Assembly: GCF_023703775.1 (NCBI RefSeq)
Contig: NZ_CP098514.1
Coordinates: 2,019,998-2,083,997 of the forward strand
Direction of reading: 5' to 3'
From: Haloplanus sp. GDY1
GTDB taxonomy: Archaea; Halobacteriota; Halobacteria; Halobacteriales; Haloferacaceae
Length of the DNA: 64,000 nucleotides
The translations under genes and the position numbers were made by a program. The first letter of the stretch is position 1. Every line of letters starts with the position of its first letter. Shown here one piece after another: positions 44,673 through 54,886 of the stretch. Below the pieces are notes generated by a model that was not told where the DNA came from, did no database searches, and was given only the letters and a program-made list of their open reading frames with translations.

Positions 44673-45647
44673 TCACCCCACCCCGAGGTAGGCGTCGATG
44701 ACGGCTTCGTCGTTGCGGACCGCCTCGGGCCGACCCTCGACCAGTTTCTTCCCTTCGTTCATCACGATGATCGTATCGGAGAGTTCCATGATCACTTCCA
44801 TGTCGTGTTCGACGATGCAGAAGGTGTACCCTTCGTCGCGCAGCGCCTCGATGCGACTCATCAGCTTCTCGGTCAGGGCGGGGTTGACGCCCGCGACGGG
44901 TTCGTCGAGCAGGATCACCCGCGGTTCGAGCATCAACACCCGCCCGAGTTCCAGCAGTTTGCGCTGCCCGCCCGAGAGGTTGCCCGCGGGCTCGTCGCGC
45001 AAGTGGTCGATTTCGAGCAGTTCGAGCATCTCCTCGGCCTGCTCCCGGACCGCGTCCTCCTCCGCGGCGACGGCGTCGCGCCGGAACCAAGCGTTGGCCA
45101 GGTTCTCGCCGGCCTGTCCCTGCGGCGCCAGCATCAGATTCTCGAGTGCGGTCATCTCGCCGAGTTCGCGCGTGAGCTGGAAGGTGCGGACCAGCCCTTC
45201 GCGGGCGAGCATGTAGGGTCTGCTGTTGGTGTGGCCGGGACGGCGCTGCGTGGCCCGCTGTTTGGCGAGGTAGCCGCCGGCGCCGAGGGCCGCCCCGGCG
45301 ACGGTGGTTCCGAGGGCGGGGAGGGCGCCCAGCCCCGCCGGGCCGAGGCCGACGACGCCGCCGAGGACGCCGGCCGTGATGCCGCTGGCACCGCCCCAGA
45401 TGACCGTCTCGTCCCGGTCGGGGCGCATGATCGTCTGCAGGTCCCGGCCGTCGTACCGGACGGTCCCGCCGTCGGGTTCGTAGAACCCGCTGACGAGGTT
45501 GAACGTCGTCGTCTTGCCGGCGCCGTTGGGACCGATCAGCCCCGTGATCGCCCCCTCCTCGATGTCGAAGGTGGCGCCGTCGACGGCGACGATGCCCCCG
45601 AAGGTCTTCCGGAGGTCCTCGACCTCGACGATGGGATCCCCGCTCAT
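44673..45647 (-). CDS. livG: Branched-chain amino acid ABC transporter ATPase LivG with hydrophobic insert
   Basis: A 324-residue ABC ATPase. Walker A GPNGAGKTTTFN (39-50), GLVRTFQLTREL, signature LSGGQRKLLELGR, and Walker B VILLDEPVAGVNP are present. Residues about 72-144, between the antiparallel beta segment and GLVRTFQ, form a Gly/Ala/Leu-rich stretch with two membrane-like segments (GGASGITAGVLGGVVGLG and AGLGALPALGTTVAGAALG) and a basic end. Typical LivG has only a short loop there. The ATG overlaps livM by 4 bases. Confidence 0.9.
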   Translation of the reverse strand: MSGDPIVEVEDLRKTFGGIVAVDGATFDIEEGAITGLIGPNGAGKTTTFNLVSGFYEPDGGTVRYDGRDLQTIMRPDRDETVIWGGASGITAGVLGGVVGLGPAGLGALPALGTTVAGAALGAGGYLAKQRATQRRPGHTNSRPYMLAREGLVRTFQLTRELGEMTALENLMLAPQGQAGENLANAWFRRDAVAAEEDAVREQAEEMLELLEIDHLRDEPAGNLSGGQRKLLELGRVLMLEPRVILLDEPVAGVNPALTEKLMSRIEALRDEGYTFCIVEHDMEVIMELSDTIIVMNEGKKLVEGRPEAVRNDEAVIDAYLGVG

Positions 45648-47329
45648 CGGTCCACCTCCGAGGCCGTGCCCTCCTCGCGGCCGAGCAGTCCCTCCGGCAC
45701 GTAGTAGAGCACGAGCAGGAAGAGGACGCCGACGACCACCAGCCGGAACGCCTGGATGTTGACGCGGACGGCGGGCGGGAAGTAGGCGGCGAGCTGGGTC
45801 GTCGCCTGCTGGAACGCCCAGAAGATGCCCGCGCCGAGGATCATCCCCTTGTTGTTGCCCGCGCCGCCGAGGAACATGATCAACAGGGTGATGAAGGTGA
45901 TCCGCGGCGCGAAGGTGGTGAAGGTCAACCCCTGGGCGTACATGGCCCACAGCGCGCCGGCGAAGCCGCCGAGCGCGGAGCCGAGGACCATCGTCTGGAC
46001 CTTGTAGACGAAGGGGTCCTTGCCGAGCGACTTCACGACCGTCTCGTCGTTGCGGACGGCCCGCAGGACGCGGCCGAACGGCGACTTGACCGCGAGTTCC
46101 AGGGCGTAGTACAGGCCGGCGAGAAAGAGGACGAAGCCGGCGAGCTGGAACCGCGAGTAGTCGACCTTGGTCGTCAGGTCGCCGATGAACACCACCCCGT
46201 AGTCGATGCCCACGTCGCCGCCGAACTGGAGGGTCCAGACGACGTTCTGGAAGAGCACGTTGAGCGCGCCGGCGAGGTCACCGTCCCCGAGCGGCCCGAG
46301 GGTGGGCAGGAGGAAGTACCACAGCGAGAGGAACCACAGCGCGCCGACGCCGACGACCGTGAGTTTCACGTCGGCGAGCCACTCGACCCGCGTGACCCCC
46401 AGGTAGTACGCGGCCACCAGGGCGCCGAGCAGGGAGAGGGTGAGGGCGCTTTTCAGCCCGACGGAGTCGACGACCGGGAGCGGGAGGAGCGAAACCAGCA
46501 GGCCGGTGCCGAGCGCGACCCCGACCAGCCACTCGCGGCGTCCGAGGTGGCCGTAGTGGCCCGCGACGGCCACCAGCGCCACGAACCACGTGTACAGCGA
46601 GACGAGGACGCCGACGGTCAGGAGCGGGTCGACGGCCACCAGCAGGACGAAGGCGACGACCCCCGCGGCGACGCCGGCGAGGGCGCTGACGGCCGAGGGC
46701 GATCCGAGGCCGCCGTCCCGGCCGTGGAGACGCGCCAGGCCGAACGTCGTCACGGCGTAGACCGATCCGAGCGGGAGGCGGCCGTCGGACGCGCGGAAGC
46801 GGCCGAGGACGCCGGTGGCGATGGCCCAGACGACGGCGACGACGAGGCCGAAGATGGCGGGGCCGATCACCGTGTCCATCGCCAGCGGGAACAGCGACTG
46901 GAGCGGCGGGCTGTACCCCCGCAACGCGTCGGGGCCGTTGGCCAGCCACGTCTCGGACTGGATGATCCGCTGGAAGATGACCGACACGCCGAGGACGGTG
47001 ATGGCGAGGTAGTCCTCGCGCAACCTGATCGTCGGCAGGGCGACGAGCCCGCCGACGAGGCCGGCCAGCAGCGTCGCGGCGAGGATGGCGACGGCCCACG
47101 TCCCGATCACGGGCACGTCCCCGAGGCCGATGACGTAGGCGGTGAAGTCGGTGGGGTCGTCCGGGCCGAGGACGAACAGCGCCGCGGTGTACGCACCGAC
47201 GAGGTAGAAGCCCACGTGGCCGAAATCGAGGAGTCCCGTGTGGCCGTACTTGACGTTCAGCCCCAGCGAGAGGATGCCGTAAATCGACACCAGGAGCATA
47301 AAGGAGATGACGACGTCGGAGGCCGCCAT
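45644..47329 (-). CDS. livM: Branched-chain amino acid ABC transporter permease LivM (long form)
   Basis: A 561-residue permease; usual LivM is about 300-420. The N-terminal start LSLGLNVKYGHTGLLDFGHVGFYLVGAY and the motif REDYLAITVLGVSVIF mark the family. The extra length comes from an additional hydrophobic block in the middle (about 200-360). The C-terminal part has the coupling region with SPFGRVLRAVRNDE. It starts 1 base after the livH stop. Confidence 0.92.
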   Translation of the reverse strand: MAASDVVISFMLLVSIYGILSLGLNVKYGHTGLLDFGHVGFYLVGAYTAALFVLGPDDPTDFTAYVIGLGDVPVIGTWAVAILAATLLAGLVGGLVALPTIRLREDYLAITVLGVSVIFQRIIQSETWLANGPDALRGYSPPLQSLFPLAMDTVIGPAIFGLVVAVVWAIATGVLGRFRASDGRLPLGSVYAVTTFGLARLHGRDGGLGSPSAVSALAGVAAGVVAFVLLVAVDPLLTVGVLVSLYTWFVALVAVAGHYGHLGRREWLVGVALGTGLLVSLLPLPVVDSVGLKSALTLSLLGALVAAYYLGVTRVEWLADVKLTVVGVGALWFLSLWYFLLPTLGPLGDGDLAGALNVLFQNVVWTLQFGGDVGIDYGVVFIGDLTTKVDYSRFQLAGFVLFLAGLYYALELAVKSPFGRVLRAVRNDETVVKSLGKDPFVYKVQTMVLGSALGGFAGALWAMYAQGLTFTTFAPRITFITLLIMFLGGAGNNKGMILGAGIFWAFQQATTQLAAYFPPAVRVNIQAFRLVVVGVLFLLVLYYVPEGLLGREEGTASEVDR

Positions 47330-47330
47330 C

Positions 47331-48758
47331 TCAGCTCCCCCCCACGATGCCCTCGGGCTTGACGAGCAACACGATCAGGAGGACGACGAACGCGACGGGG
47401 ATGCGGTAGGTGGCGCTGAGTCCCGGGATGGCGAAGATGCCCACCTCCATCGCGAGGCCGACGACGTAGCTCCCGAGGATGGCGCCGTAGACGCTGATGC
47501 CCCCGAGGATGACGCCGGCGAACATGGCGAGCAGGAGGTTGAACCCGAGGTTGATCGTGATGGAGCTGAACAGGAACCCGAGCATGACGCCGCCGATGGC
47601 GGCGAAGAGCCCGGAGATGATCCAGACCGAGGACATCACCTGCCGGGTGTTGATCCCGCGGACCATCGCGAGCTGGCGGTTGTCGCTGGTCGCTCGCATC
47701 GCCTTGCCGAGCGTCGTCGCCTGCAGGAGGTAGTGGAGGGCGGACATCATCAACAGCGCGAGGGCGACGATGCCGACCCGCAGCGGCGAGGTGCGGATGC
47801 GGGTGGCGGCGATGGCGGCGTCGGGGACGGTACCGCCGGCGCCGCCCCAGAAGACCGCCGCCCCGAGGCCGAGGGTGACGACGCCGGAGAGCGCGGCGGC
47901 GAGCCGCGGCCCGACGACCCCGGCGGTGTCCCGTCGCCGACGGTGGGCCGCGTACGCGACGGCGGCAGTCGCGGCGACGACGACGGCCAGTTCGAGCCAG
48001 GAGTAGCTCATCACGAGGAGCTGTCTGGAGGTGCCACCGCGGGTCTCCTGAATGCTGACGAACAGCCCCTCGGTCACCACGAAGAAGTCGAAGAACTTCG
48101 CGAGCGTGAAGTCGAGCGGCCCGCCGACGAAGGGGACCGTCGTCTCGACGGAGTAAAATCGAATCTCGCCGCCGAATATCGTCTGGATGCCGAACCGGAC
48201 GACGAAGGCCACGGCGAGCGAGACGATGAGCATCAAGGCGAGTTCGACGTCCTTCTCGCGGAACTTCCGGAATATCAGCGACTCCAGCAGGGGAACGATG
48301 GCGCCGAGCAGGACGAACGAGAAGAGCAGCGCCGCCTCGAAGGCCGGCGCCCCGAGCACCACGGCCGCGCCGACGGCGGCCGCCACGAGGCCGTGGACGG
48401 CGAGCGCGAGGCCGTCGGGGACGTCGACCCCCCACCAGCTCCCCTTCAGCGCGCGCATGCCCCCGAGGTGATAGATCGTTCCGAGGACGCCGGCCGCCGA
48501 GAGGACGAACAGCACGGCTGCGCCGGCGACGCCGACCTGCTGGGGGCCGGTCGCGAGCAGGTCGAACAGCGGCACGGTGTCGGGTTTGTTGACCAGGAGT
48601 GCGGTGTACGCTCCGAGCGTCAACAGGTCTCCGTGTGCGAAGTTGGGCACCTCGGCGATGTCGTACACCAGCGCGAGACCGGTCGCGCCGAGGGCGACGA
48701 TGCTTCCGGTGACGACGCCCGTGACGATTGCGTTCAGTAATCCCGTCTCGGCGGCCAT
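47331..48758 (-). CDS. livH: Branched-chain amino acid ABC transporter permease LivH
   Basis: A 475-residue permease beginning MAAETGLLNAIVTGVVTGSI and containing the LivH motif GLALVYDIAEVPNFAHGD. Its C-terminal portion includes a GKAMRATSDNRQLAMVRGIN coupling helix. About nine membrane segments are present, with a hydrophobic extension beyond the common ~300 residues. The start at 48758 is favoured: a TATA element (gatattaacc, 48779-48788) lies 27 bases upstream, whereas the ATG at 48773 would be only 12 bases from it. It is the first gene of the liv group. Confidence 0.92.
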   Translation of the reverse strand: MAAETGLLNAIVTGVVTGSIVALGATGLALVYDIAEVPNFAHGDLLTLGAYTALLVNKPDTVPLFDLLATGPQQVGVAGAAVLFVLSAAGVLGTIYHLGGMRALKGSWWGVDVPDGLALAVHGLVAAAVGAAVVLGAPAFEAALLFSFVLLGAIVPLLESLIFRKFREKDVELALMLIVSLAVAFVVRFGIQTIFGGEIRFYSVETTVPFVGGPLDFTLAKFFDFFVVTEGLFVSIQETRGGTSRQLLVMSYSWLELAVVVAATAAVAYAAHRRRRDTAGVVGPRLAAALSGVVTLGLGAAVFWGGAGGTVPDAAIAATRIRTSPLRVGIVALALLMMSALHYLLQATTLGKAMRATSDNRQLAMVRGINTRQVMSSVWIISGLFAAIGGVMLGFLFSSITINLGFNLLLAMFAGVILGGISVYGAILGSYVVGLAMEVGIFAIPGLSATYRIPVAFVVLLIVLLVKPEGIVGGS

Positions 48759-48777
48759 GACTGGTGATGACATACCA

Positions 48778-48789
48778 CGGTTAATATCG
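48778..48789 (-). promoter_or_regulatory. TATA box of the liv permease operon
   Basis: On the minus strand GATATTAACC lies 27 bases before the livH start; the distance fits a leaderless message. Confidence 0.6.
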
Positions 48790-49025
48790 TTTTGGTGCCG
48801 CCCGACCGGTCGCGACGACGCCGTGGTGCCGTGACTCGCTGGCCCACGGCGTTCGCGGTCCGCCGGACCTTGTTACTAGTTCGCACAATCTTTCGTCGCT
48901 GGCATGACGATACGTCTACCATATCGCCCCTCCAGTGGTATGAACAGACACTATTGAGCCGATTGAGTCACGCACGTACATATTTTTCGCCAACTAATTC
49001 ACACATTTGGTACGAGCGAGCAATA

Positions 49026-49038
49026 GATTAATTTATGA
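49026..49038 (+). promoter_or_regulatory. TATA box of the substrate-binding protein gene
   Basis: GATTAATTTATG is centred about 29 bases before the ATG at 49062 in an AT-rich tract of the 303-base divergent gap. This supports the second in-frame ATG, not the one at 49035, as start. Confidence 0.6.
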
Positions 49039-49061
49039 CAAGAAAGAACACGGCACACGCA

Positions 49062-50423
<1,362 letters not shown>

Positions 50424-50467
50424 TCGCCTCCCGGCGAACTTAACGGCCCCACCCACCTACCACGCGT

Positions 50468-51643
50468 ATGGTAACGCTCGAGACGGAGTGGCACCCCTCG
50501 ACGAAGCTGAACGTCGTCGGCGCGGCACTGGATTTCACGAGCGTCGACCCGCTCCCCGAGACCGTCACGCGCGACGAGATCGAGGAGTACTGCTACGCGC
50601 TCGAACAGCTGTACGGCTCCTACGTCGACGAACTGGTCGCCGAGACGACGCTCTCGAGCCGCGAGGCCCAGACGTGGGTGTTGCGGAACCTCGTCCACGA
50701 GGGCGCCGACCGCCTCTCCTTCGAGGCGATCGGGCTGTACGTCTGGGCCATCGGCCGGTCGGCCGACGGCGACCCCCTCTCCCGGACCATCGTCACGGGG
50801 TACCACGAGCGAGCGACGGCGAAAATCGACGCCGCGGAGGCGACGGTCAAGCGGACCCAGCCGCCGCCGTACCCCGACGACCTCTTCGCGGAGCCGACGA
50901 TGCTGTGGGTCGAGGGCGAGGTGGCCGAACGGCTCGCCCGCCGACTCGGCCCCGAGGAGGGGTTCAGCGACGCCCTCGAACGCCTGCTCGACGAGACGCT
51001 CGACGCCGTCCCGCTCGCGGACCTCGTCGAGCGGTTCCGCGACGCCGGCGCGGCGTACGTCGGCGTCCGGACCGTTCAGCCCGGCTGGGACCGGGAGCTC
51101 CCGCTGTCGGTCCACGCCCCGCCGTCGACGGACGTGGACGTCGAGGCCGACGCGGTCCGCGTCGACGGGACGCCGTACCCCTTCGGGGTCGAGACCCGCC
51201 CGCCCGACGCCGGAACGGGATCGCTGCTCACCCTGTACGGCGACGGGGTGACGCCCGACGCCGGCGTCGAGCGCCTCAGCCGGGCGCTGACGCGGGTCGA
51301 GGCGACGCTGCCGGAACTCGTCGAACGGGCGCGCGAGGCGGGCGTGTCCGGGCTCGCCGTGGCCGACGATCCGGTCGGTGCCGGCGCGCACCTGCTGGCG
51401 ATCCGGCCGCCGGACGCGGCGTCCGGGCCGTTCGAACACCTCGACCGACTCGCGCTCGACGACCGGACGCTCACCGTCGGGCGGGTGACGACCCTCTCGG
51501 CCGACTCGTACGCCGACCGCGCCGACGGGGCGACGCTCCTGTGGACGGCCCCCGACGCGGACCTCGACGAACGCCGGGACCTGCCGGCCGACCCGGTCGA
51601 GCGCCGCGAGCGGTTCCCGACGGCGGTGCTTCACACCGACTGA
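50468..51643 (+). CDS. Haloarchaeal protein of unknown function following livK
   Basis: A 391-residue acidic protein, 44 bases downstream of livK and on the same strand. The N-terminal ~130 residues are helical (FEAIGLYVWAIGRSADGDPLSRTIVTGYHERATAKID in outline). The C-terminal half alternates strands and helices. No family is recognised, and no membrane segment or metal motif is evident. It may be co-transcribed with livK, but nothing ties it to transport. Confidence 0.55.
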   Translation: MVTLETEWHPSTKLNVVGAALDFTSVDPLPETVTRDEIEEYCYALEQLYGSYVDELVAETTLSSREAQTWVLRNLVHEGADRLSFEAIGLYVWAIGRSADGDPLSRTIVTGYHERATAKIDAAEATVKRTQPPPYPDDLFAEPTMLWVEGEVAERLARRLGPEEGFSDALERLLDETLDAVPLADLVERFRDAGAAYVGVRTVQPGWDRELPLSVHAPPSTDVDVEADAVRVDGTPYPFGVETRPPDAGTGSLLTLYGDGVTPDAGVERLSRALTRVEATLPELVERAREAGVSGLAVADDPVGAGAHLLAIRPPDAASGPFEHLDRLALDDRTLTVGRVTTLSADSYADRADGATLLWTAPDADLDERRDLPADPVERRERFPTAVLHTD

Positions 51644-51684
51644 GAGGCGTCGCCGTGTGTCACTGCCGCTGCCCGCCGCCGTCT

Positions 51685-51875
51685 CCCTAATAGGAAGACG
51701 TGGCCTCGTTGAAAACCCTCGCTGACATGATGGACGAGTAGTCCGAAGGAGGATGGACGCCCTGCCAAAGTCGCGTCTTCTCCGTTTCGTCGAACGGGCT
51801 ATGGTGCTGGCTCGCCGTGCTGTTGTACGGTTTTCGACACGCTATTCGCGGACGCGGAGCGGAAAGACTTCGCGT
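51685..51875 (+). mobile_element. Remnant of an IS5-family (ISH-type) insertion sequence
   Basis: From ATG 51753, preceded by an AAGGAGG-like site, the frame reads DALPKSRLLRFVERAMVLARRAVVRFSTRYSRTR. This matches the N-terminus of haloarchaeal IS5-type transposases (LPKSRLLRF followed by a helical stretch and RYS). The match then stops. The DDE catalytic part is absent, so the element is dead. The upstream sequence from about 51685 (taataggaagacgtggcctcgttg) may be its end. It opens the lower-GC accessory region. Confidence 0.55.
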
Positions 51876-52024
51876 GAGTGCTTAGCCACGGTCCGCCACC
51901 TGTGCATCGAAAAGTGCGGTAGTAAATCGATGGGAGCGTGGACGAGGTACGCGCGCTGGATTCAGCGGGACTGCTGGAACATATCATCGACCGAGTGTTT
52001 CAACAAGGCCTCAAATCCGATTGC

Positions 52025-52321
52025 TCAGCCCCAGTCCCAGATTAATTCTGGCCTCGATATGAGGAGAACACAGAAGATAACGAGGACACTGAGGCTGAGT
52101 ATTCGCAGTGCTCCTGCTGAACGTTGTCGGGTCGGAGGAAGAGATTCGGCCACCCCAGAGAACGCAAACGCGATGCCTAAAAAGAGCATGTTGTGAGGGC
52201 CGTCGAGTACAATACCGAAATACACCCACCCGAGGAGACAGCCGAGCGAGAAGAACGAGAAGACGAGGCCCTTTCGGCGTCCATCCGGCTCACGAAACAG
52301 TATCCGTTGAACTACTCCCAC
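52025..52321 (-). CDS. Small membrane protein with three hydrophobic segments
   Basis: A 98-residue protein starting at GTG 52321, placed 27 bases after an AT-rich element (ctttattg, about 52346). It has about three hydrophobic stretches (FSFFSLGCLLGWVYFGIVL; NMLFLGIAFAFSGVA; ILSLSVLVIFCVLLI). It abuts the left end of repeat A in the accessory region. The family is unknown; a 5'-truncated remnant is possible. Confidence 0.5.
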   Translation of the reverse strand: MGVVQRILFREPDGRRKGLVFSFFSLGCLLGWVYFGIVLDGPHNMLFLGIAFAFSGVAESLPPTRQRSAGALRILSLSVLVIFCVLLISRPELIWDWG

Positions 52322-52365
52322 ACGTAACGACAAATTTGTCCTTCAATAAAGCGTTCGGCTGTACT

Positions 52366-52674
52366 TACCGACGCGACTCACCGCATCGAGGGTATTCCAT
52401 CATATCCCTGACTGTGGTTCAGTCACACCTCCGTGAGCGTGGATTAGCGAAATCCGGGGTGTCCCTCGAGGGGACGCGCCCCCGGTCGATTTCGGGGCTC
52501 TCCCACCGCCATCCGTGTATTTGTTTGTATGTCCTGCTAGTTTAGCGAATCGCAACACGGCGAGGGATGCCCCGTTTAGCGAGAGACGCGAATCTCGAAT
52601 GGGGGGTCGTTCAGACGAACGCCAGAAAAGTGTGCGAACAAGGAGTGTACGGCGGAAAGAGCCTAGGCCGGGAT
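52366..52674. repeat. Repeat A: ~310-base flank copy ending in a tRNA-Thr 3' fragment
   Basis: This copy pairs with 55503-55815 at a constant offset of about 3140 bases with small indels. A 55-base core (52429-52483) differs from the other copy at one position, and the 22 bases from 52565 are identical. Its last 15 bases (52660-52674) equal the 3' end of the tRNA-Thr gene, after which similarity to the tRNA fades over about 25 bases. It contains three TTAGCGA motifs at 52444, 52542 and 52576. Confidence 0.8.
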
Positions 52675-52700
52675 GTGGAGCACCGGGGCGCTCGTCGCCG
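52660..52700 (-). pseudogene. Degenerate 3' fragment of tRNA-Thr, candidate attachment site
   Basis: Bases 52660-52674 are identical to the acceptor/T-stem end of the intact gene at 55801. The next ~25 bases are recognisable but decayed. A direct repeat of a tRNA 3' end on the far side of an island is the usual mark of integrase-mediated insertion. Confidence 0.65.
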
Positions 52701-52816
52701 TTCCGGCGTTACACGCGGCTGTTTAGCAGGTGAGAAGTGGCTGCTCGAGGTCCAGTCTCGGCTCCAACGCTCTCGAGGGTACATTCTTACGTCGGGAGGC
52801 CCGACATAGCGATGTA

Positions 52817-53041
52817 ATGGCGTCGTCTACCAGTTCCGAACCGGCCGACGAGTTGGCGACTGCCGTCGGTCGGTACGTCCTCGGCGAGATCTCCCTCGGG
52901 AAGGCCGCCGAAGCGGCAGGGATGTCCCGCTGGGAGTTCGAGGAAGTGCTTCGAGACGCCGGCTTCGAAGCGCTGTACGGGCCGCGGACGGACGACCAAC
53001 TGGATGCGGAACTCGACACCGCCCGGAATCCCGGCGAGTAG
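52817..53041 (+). CDS. UPF0175-family antitoxin
   Basis: A 74-residue protein with the UPF0175 helix-turn-helix pattern: GEISLGKAAEAAGMSRWEFEEVLRDAGF. In archaea these small proteins pair with PIN-type toxins. The stop codon abuts the ATG of the PIN gene with no spacer, so the two form one unit. The ATG at 52817 is the first start that gives a normal-length domain. Confidence 0.8.
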   Translation: MASSTSSEPADELATAVGRYVLGEISLGKAAEAAGMSRWEFEEVLRDAGFEALYGPRTDDQLDAELDTARNPGE

Positions 53042-53554
53042 ATGGCGAAACGGCCCCCGCAACCGGTGTTTCTCGACACGACCGTCGTCAGCAACTTCGC
53101 CAGCACGGACGGAATCGGATTGTTCACGACGGTGCTCGACTCGCCGGTCGTCGTGCCTGCCGTTCGCGAGGAGATCGAACGCGGCGAGCGTGCCGGATAC
53201 GAGTATCTCGATGCGGCAGTCGCTGCGCTCGGCGAGTCGCTACCTGTTCGAGAGGTACCGTCCGAAGCCGACGATTCGGACATCCGCGACCACCTCGACG
53301 CCGGCGAAGCGGAATCGATACTGGGCGTACTCGCCCACGGTGGAACGGTGGCGACCGACGACCTGGCCGCCCGCCGAGTCGCCGAGCACAGAGAGGTTCC
53401 CGTGACGGGATCGGTCGGACTGCTCGTGCACGGTGTCGAATTAGCTCATCTCGACCGCGACACCGCAGACGAGTGGCTCGATACGTGGCGAGAGCGGCGC
53501 GGGTACTACGCGCCCGTCGAAAGCGTGACAGAGGTCCTCGGCGACGAAGGGTAG
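53042..53554 (+). CDS. DUF3368/PIN-like toxin nuclease
   Basis: A 170-residue protein with PIN acidic residues: D12 (FLDTTVVSNF), E43/E44 (VREEIE), E89 (DAGEAESI) and D106 (VATDDLAARR). PIN toxins cut RNA using a metal held by such residues. It is the toxin of a type II pair with the UPF0175 protein. The C-terminus is convergent with the SWIM gene, and a 10-base palindrome (53555-53564) covers the junction. Confidence 0.82.
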   Translation: MAKRPPQPVFLDTTVVSNFASTDGIGLFTTVLDSPVVVPAVREEIERGERAGYEYLDAAVAALGESLPVREVPSEADDSDIRDHLDAGEAESILGVLAHGGTVATDDLAARRVAEHREVPVTGSVGLLVHGVELAHLDRDTADEWLDTWRERRGYYAPVESVTEVLGDEG

Positions 53555-53561
53555 TGACTAG

Positions 53562-54368
53562 TCAGTCGGACTCGGCCCGCAACGTTTCGAGCGCGGCCAC
53601 GTATCTCTCTGCCAGATAATCTACTGCCGCAGTAGTTCGGTCCGAGATCACGTCGACGCGCGCCCGGTACTCGTCGTCGCTCAGATCGACAGCCTGGACG
53701 CATTCGACGTAGCGGTCCAGGGCGGTCTGGAACGTCTCCATGTAGTGGTCGTGCGGGGCGTCGACGCGGTCCATGTTTCGCTCGATACCCTCGAAAAGCG
53801 CCCGATAGATCGTCGCAGCCGCGCGATGGCGACCCCGCTCCCGATATCGGTCGGCTGCATCTAGGAACCGCGAGAAGTCGATCACGTTGAGGACGATCCC
53901 GTCGTCCCTCGCATATTCGTCGAACAGTTGCTCGACGTCAACCCGGTACTCGTCGACGGATTTTTCGACCGTGTCGCCGAACCGCGCGAGAAATCGCTCG
54001 CGCATCTCGGGATTCCGGGCGAGTTCCTCGACGACGAACGAGCGAAGGTCGTCGAACGACACGTCGTCGACCACCGCCTCCATGTGTTCGCGCTGGTCCG
54101 CTGGCGGCTCCTCCGCGACATCCAGCAGTACCGCCACGACGTGCTTGCAGTCCCCGGGGCCGGTGTATGGGCACGTGCAGGTCGTACTGACGACCTCCTC
54201 AGTACGGTCGACCATAACCTCGTAGAGTCGTGAGCCCTGCACAATCGCCGTGACGAGGCTTCCGAATCTGTTCCGTCGCTGGATACGCCCCTCGGAACGA
54301 TAGGTTTGCCCCCGTTCGAACACTGCCTCAGTACAGCGATCCCGGATCTGGTTCCGTCCGATATCCAT
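53562..54368 (-). CDS. SWIM zinc-finger protein
   Basis: A 268-residue protein. The SWIM motif CTCPYTGPGDCKH (C64, C66, C74, H76) follows a beta-strand region. The C-terminal ~190 residues are helical with Arg/Asp-rich stretches. SWIM proteins bind nucleic acid or proteins and occur in haloarchaeal accessory regions. The role is unknown. The ATG at 54368 is preferred to upstream starts, which lie in AT-rich non-coding sequence. Confidence 0.75.
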   Translation of the reverse strand: MDIGRNQIRDRCTEAVFERGQTYRSEGRIQRRNRFGSLVTAIVQGSRLYEVMVDRTEEVVSTTCTCPYTGPGDCKHVVAVLLDVAEEPPADQREHMEAVVDDVSFDDLRSFVVEELARNPEMRERFLARFGDTVEKSVDEYRVDVEQLFDEYARDDGIVLNVIDFSRFLDAADRYRERGRHRAAATIYRALFEGIERNMDRVDAPHDHYMETFQTALDRYVECVQAVDLSDDEYRARVDVISDRTTAAVDYLAERYVAALETLRAESD

Positions 54369-54559
54369 TGGCACCGGCTGAAACGTACGGGTCAGTGGGT
54401 ATTGGGTATTCGGCCCCGTATGTCGTCTGTGGACACCGGAAATAGACGACTGTGGACCGAGTATTCGGATTCGAGTGTTGCCGACCGTCACATCATAACT
54501 CCAATCCCGATGAGAAAGACACCAATAGATATTAGCGGGGTCACAAAAATACGCTCCGC

Positions 54560-54808
54560 TTAGTAAAGTGAAGAACTTTCCGACTCGGAACGACCATTTT
54601 TGACGACGTTGGCTCCTGCTACGGCTAAAACTAATCCACAGACTATGAAAACAACTACAAGTACTGTATTGAGAGTACCCGAGATAACATCGACTCCGTA
54701 GCCTGCTATCAGGTGTTCCCGTCCAGTTAGGGCGAGTCCCAGCGGGGCAATACCGATCAAGATCATCGTCACCCCGAGAAAGATATCGCCGATTCGCCTC
54801 TGGTTCAT
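54560..54808 (-). CDS. Small two-helix membrane protein of the island
   Basis: An 82-residue protein with two hydrophobic segments (GVTMILIGIAPLGLAL and NTVLVVVFIVCGLVLAVAG) and a Ser/Glu-rich tail. Base composition is clearly lower in GC than the chromosome around it, supporting foreign origin. Function unknown. Confidence 0.55.
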   Translation of the reverse strand: MNQRRIGDIFLGVTMILIGIAPLGLALTGREHLIAGYGVDVISGTLNTVLVVVFIVCGLVLAVAGANVVKNGRSESESSSLY

Positions 54809-54848
54809 GTGGGATGTGACAAATCGCTTTTGCTTGATTCTTCTCCTC

Positions 54849-54880
54849 TACTTACCGAAGCAACTCGCCACATCGAGGGC
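54849..54880. repeat. Repeat B: short third copy of the flank sequence
   Basis: tacttaccgaagcaactcg followed by ccacatcgaggg resembles the left edge of repeat A (tacttaccgacgcgactca, ccgcatcgaggg) and, more weakly, repeat C. It directly abuts the end of the RelE gene and may be the trace of a third junction. Confidence 0.5.
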
Positions 54881-54886
54881 CTCTCG

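Noticed and set aside
48875-48881. ACTAGTT in the livH-livK divergent gap, as in the bop activating element
   Set aside because: It stands alone: no GG follows at the right place and no TATA box lies at the bop-like spacing. Seven bases are expected by chance in an AT-rich gap.
51880-52024. Possible second transposase fragment after the IS5 remnant
   Set aside because: A frame reading VDEVRALDSAGLLEHIIDRV is present, but no transposase motif could be recognised, so it is left unnamed.
53555-53564. TGACTAGTCA palindrome between the PIN and SWIM genes
   Set aside because: It lies between two converging stop codons and is too short to call an operator or terminator.
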